A stretch of 5,653 nucleotides of DNA from CAZFGN01 sp964518695 (GTDB lineage: Bacteria > Patescibacteriota > Minisyncoccia > UBA6257 > Colwellbacteraceae). Shown in pieces: positions 5,429 to 5,653 of the stretch. The notes under the pieces are model-generated. The model was given only the letters and a program-made list of their open reading frames with translations, did not search any database and had not been told where the DNA came from. The DNA is taken from positions 1 through 5,653 of the forward strand of contig CAZFGN010000033.1 of assembly GCA_964518695.1 (NCBI GenBank). Reading direction: 5' to 3'. Made by a program: the position numbers and the translations under genes. The first letter of the stretch is position 1. Each line of letters opens with the position of its first letter.

Positions 5429-5653
5429 ATGAAAGATTTTAACGAAATCAAAGGACAATATTTAATACCCACGGTAATTGAAAAATCCAAGGACGGGGAG
5501 CGTGCTTACGACATCTATTCTCGCCTTCTTGTGGACCGGGTGATATTTCTTGGCGGGTCAATCACCGATCATATGGCTAATCTAGTCATTGCCCAAATGC
5601 TTTTTCTAGAAATAAATGACCCCAAACAAGACATCACGCTTTACATTAATTCT
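5429..5653 (+). CDS. clpP: ATP-dependent Clp protease proteolytic subunit, 5' end
   Basis: Seventy-five residues are visible before the window ends; the gene continues beyond it. ClpP is the serine-protease barrel that degrades proteins fed to it by ClpX-type ATPases in the cytoplasm. The N-terminus carries the hallmark LIPTVIEKS (12-20), then GERAYDIYSRLL, DRVIFLGG, a NLVIAQMLFLE helix and LYINS, matching the standard ClpP order. The catalytic Ser, His and Asp all lie downstream of the window, so activity cannot be judged. No propeptide longer than about ten residues is present. The start is supported by an upstream stop and 13-base spacing after ppa; there is no clear Shine-Dalgarno (AAAAAGAACTAAACT). 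It is probably the third gene of the nusA-ppa-clpP transcript. Confidence 0.96.
   Translation, partial: MKDFNEIKGQYLIPTVIEKSKDGERAYDIYSRLLVDRVIFLGGSITDHMANLVIAQMLFLEINDPKQDITLYINS

Overview
The window is a gene-dense, same-strand stretch of a bacterial chromosome. It holds five genes plus the tail of a sixth, all on the plus strand. They are the 3' end of a NYN/LabA-like nuclease gene, pnp (polynucleotide phosphorylase), an unrecognised proline-rich single-pass membrane protein, nusA, ppa (family I inorganic pyrophosphatase) and the 5' end of clpP. There is no sign of mobile DNA, CRISPR, tRNA or rRNA. Gaps between genes are 2, 56, 97, 20 and 13 bases, so no gene-free stretch reaches 300 bases.

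Organism: the best guess is a member of the Patescibacteria (Candidate Phyla Radiation), Parcubacteria-like. This is inferred from the gene style: a proline-rich N-in membrane protein of unknown family, compact spacing, housekeeping genes removed from their usual partners (pnp without rpsO, nusA without rimP or infB), an enlarged NusA N-terminal domain, and A-rich translation starts with no Shine-Dalgarno. By eye the base composition is in the mid-40s percent GC. UGA appears as a stop once and never inside a reading frame, which argues for the standard bacterial code and against the UGA-glycine code of Gracilibacteria/SR1.

Layout: (1) 1-2284 is an RNA-decay pair, a NYN endonuclease-like protein followed after 2 bases by PNPase, probably co-transcribed. 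(2) 2285-2340 is a short promoter region with a consensus DnaA-box 9-mer, a 22-base imperfect palindrome and a perfect TATAAT only 11 bases before the next start codon, which predicts a nearly leaderless mRNA. (3) 2341-3570 encodes the proline-rich bitopic membrane protein with an exported C-terminal domain. (4) 3571-3667 holds a candidate promoter whose spacer and -10 lie in a perfect 7-bp inverted repeat, followed by a GC-rich hairpin in the nusA leader. (5) 3668 to the window end is a tight nusA-ppa-clpP run.

Together the known genes cover RNA turnover (NYN, PNPase), transcription elongation and termination (NusA), pyrophosphate removal that drives nucleic-acid synthesis (Ppa) and protein turnover (ClpP). 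The membrane protein between them is the only component whose role cannot be read from the sequence. No convincing new defence or mobile system is visible; the most novel items are that protein and the two short regulatory regions.
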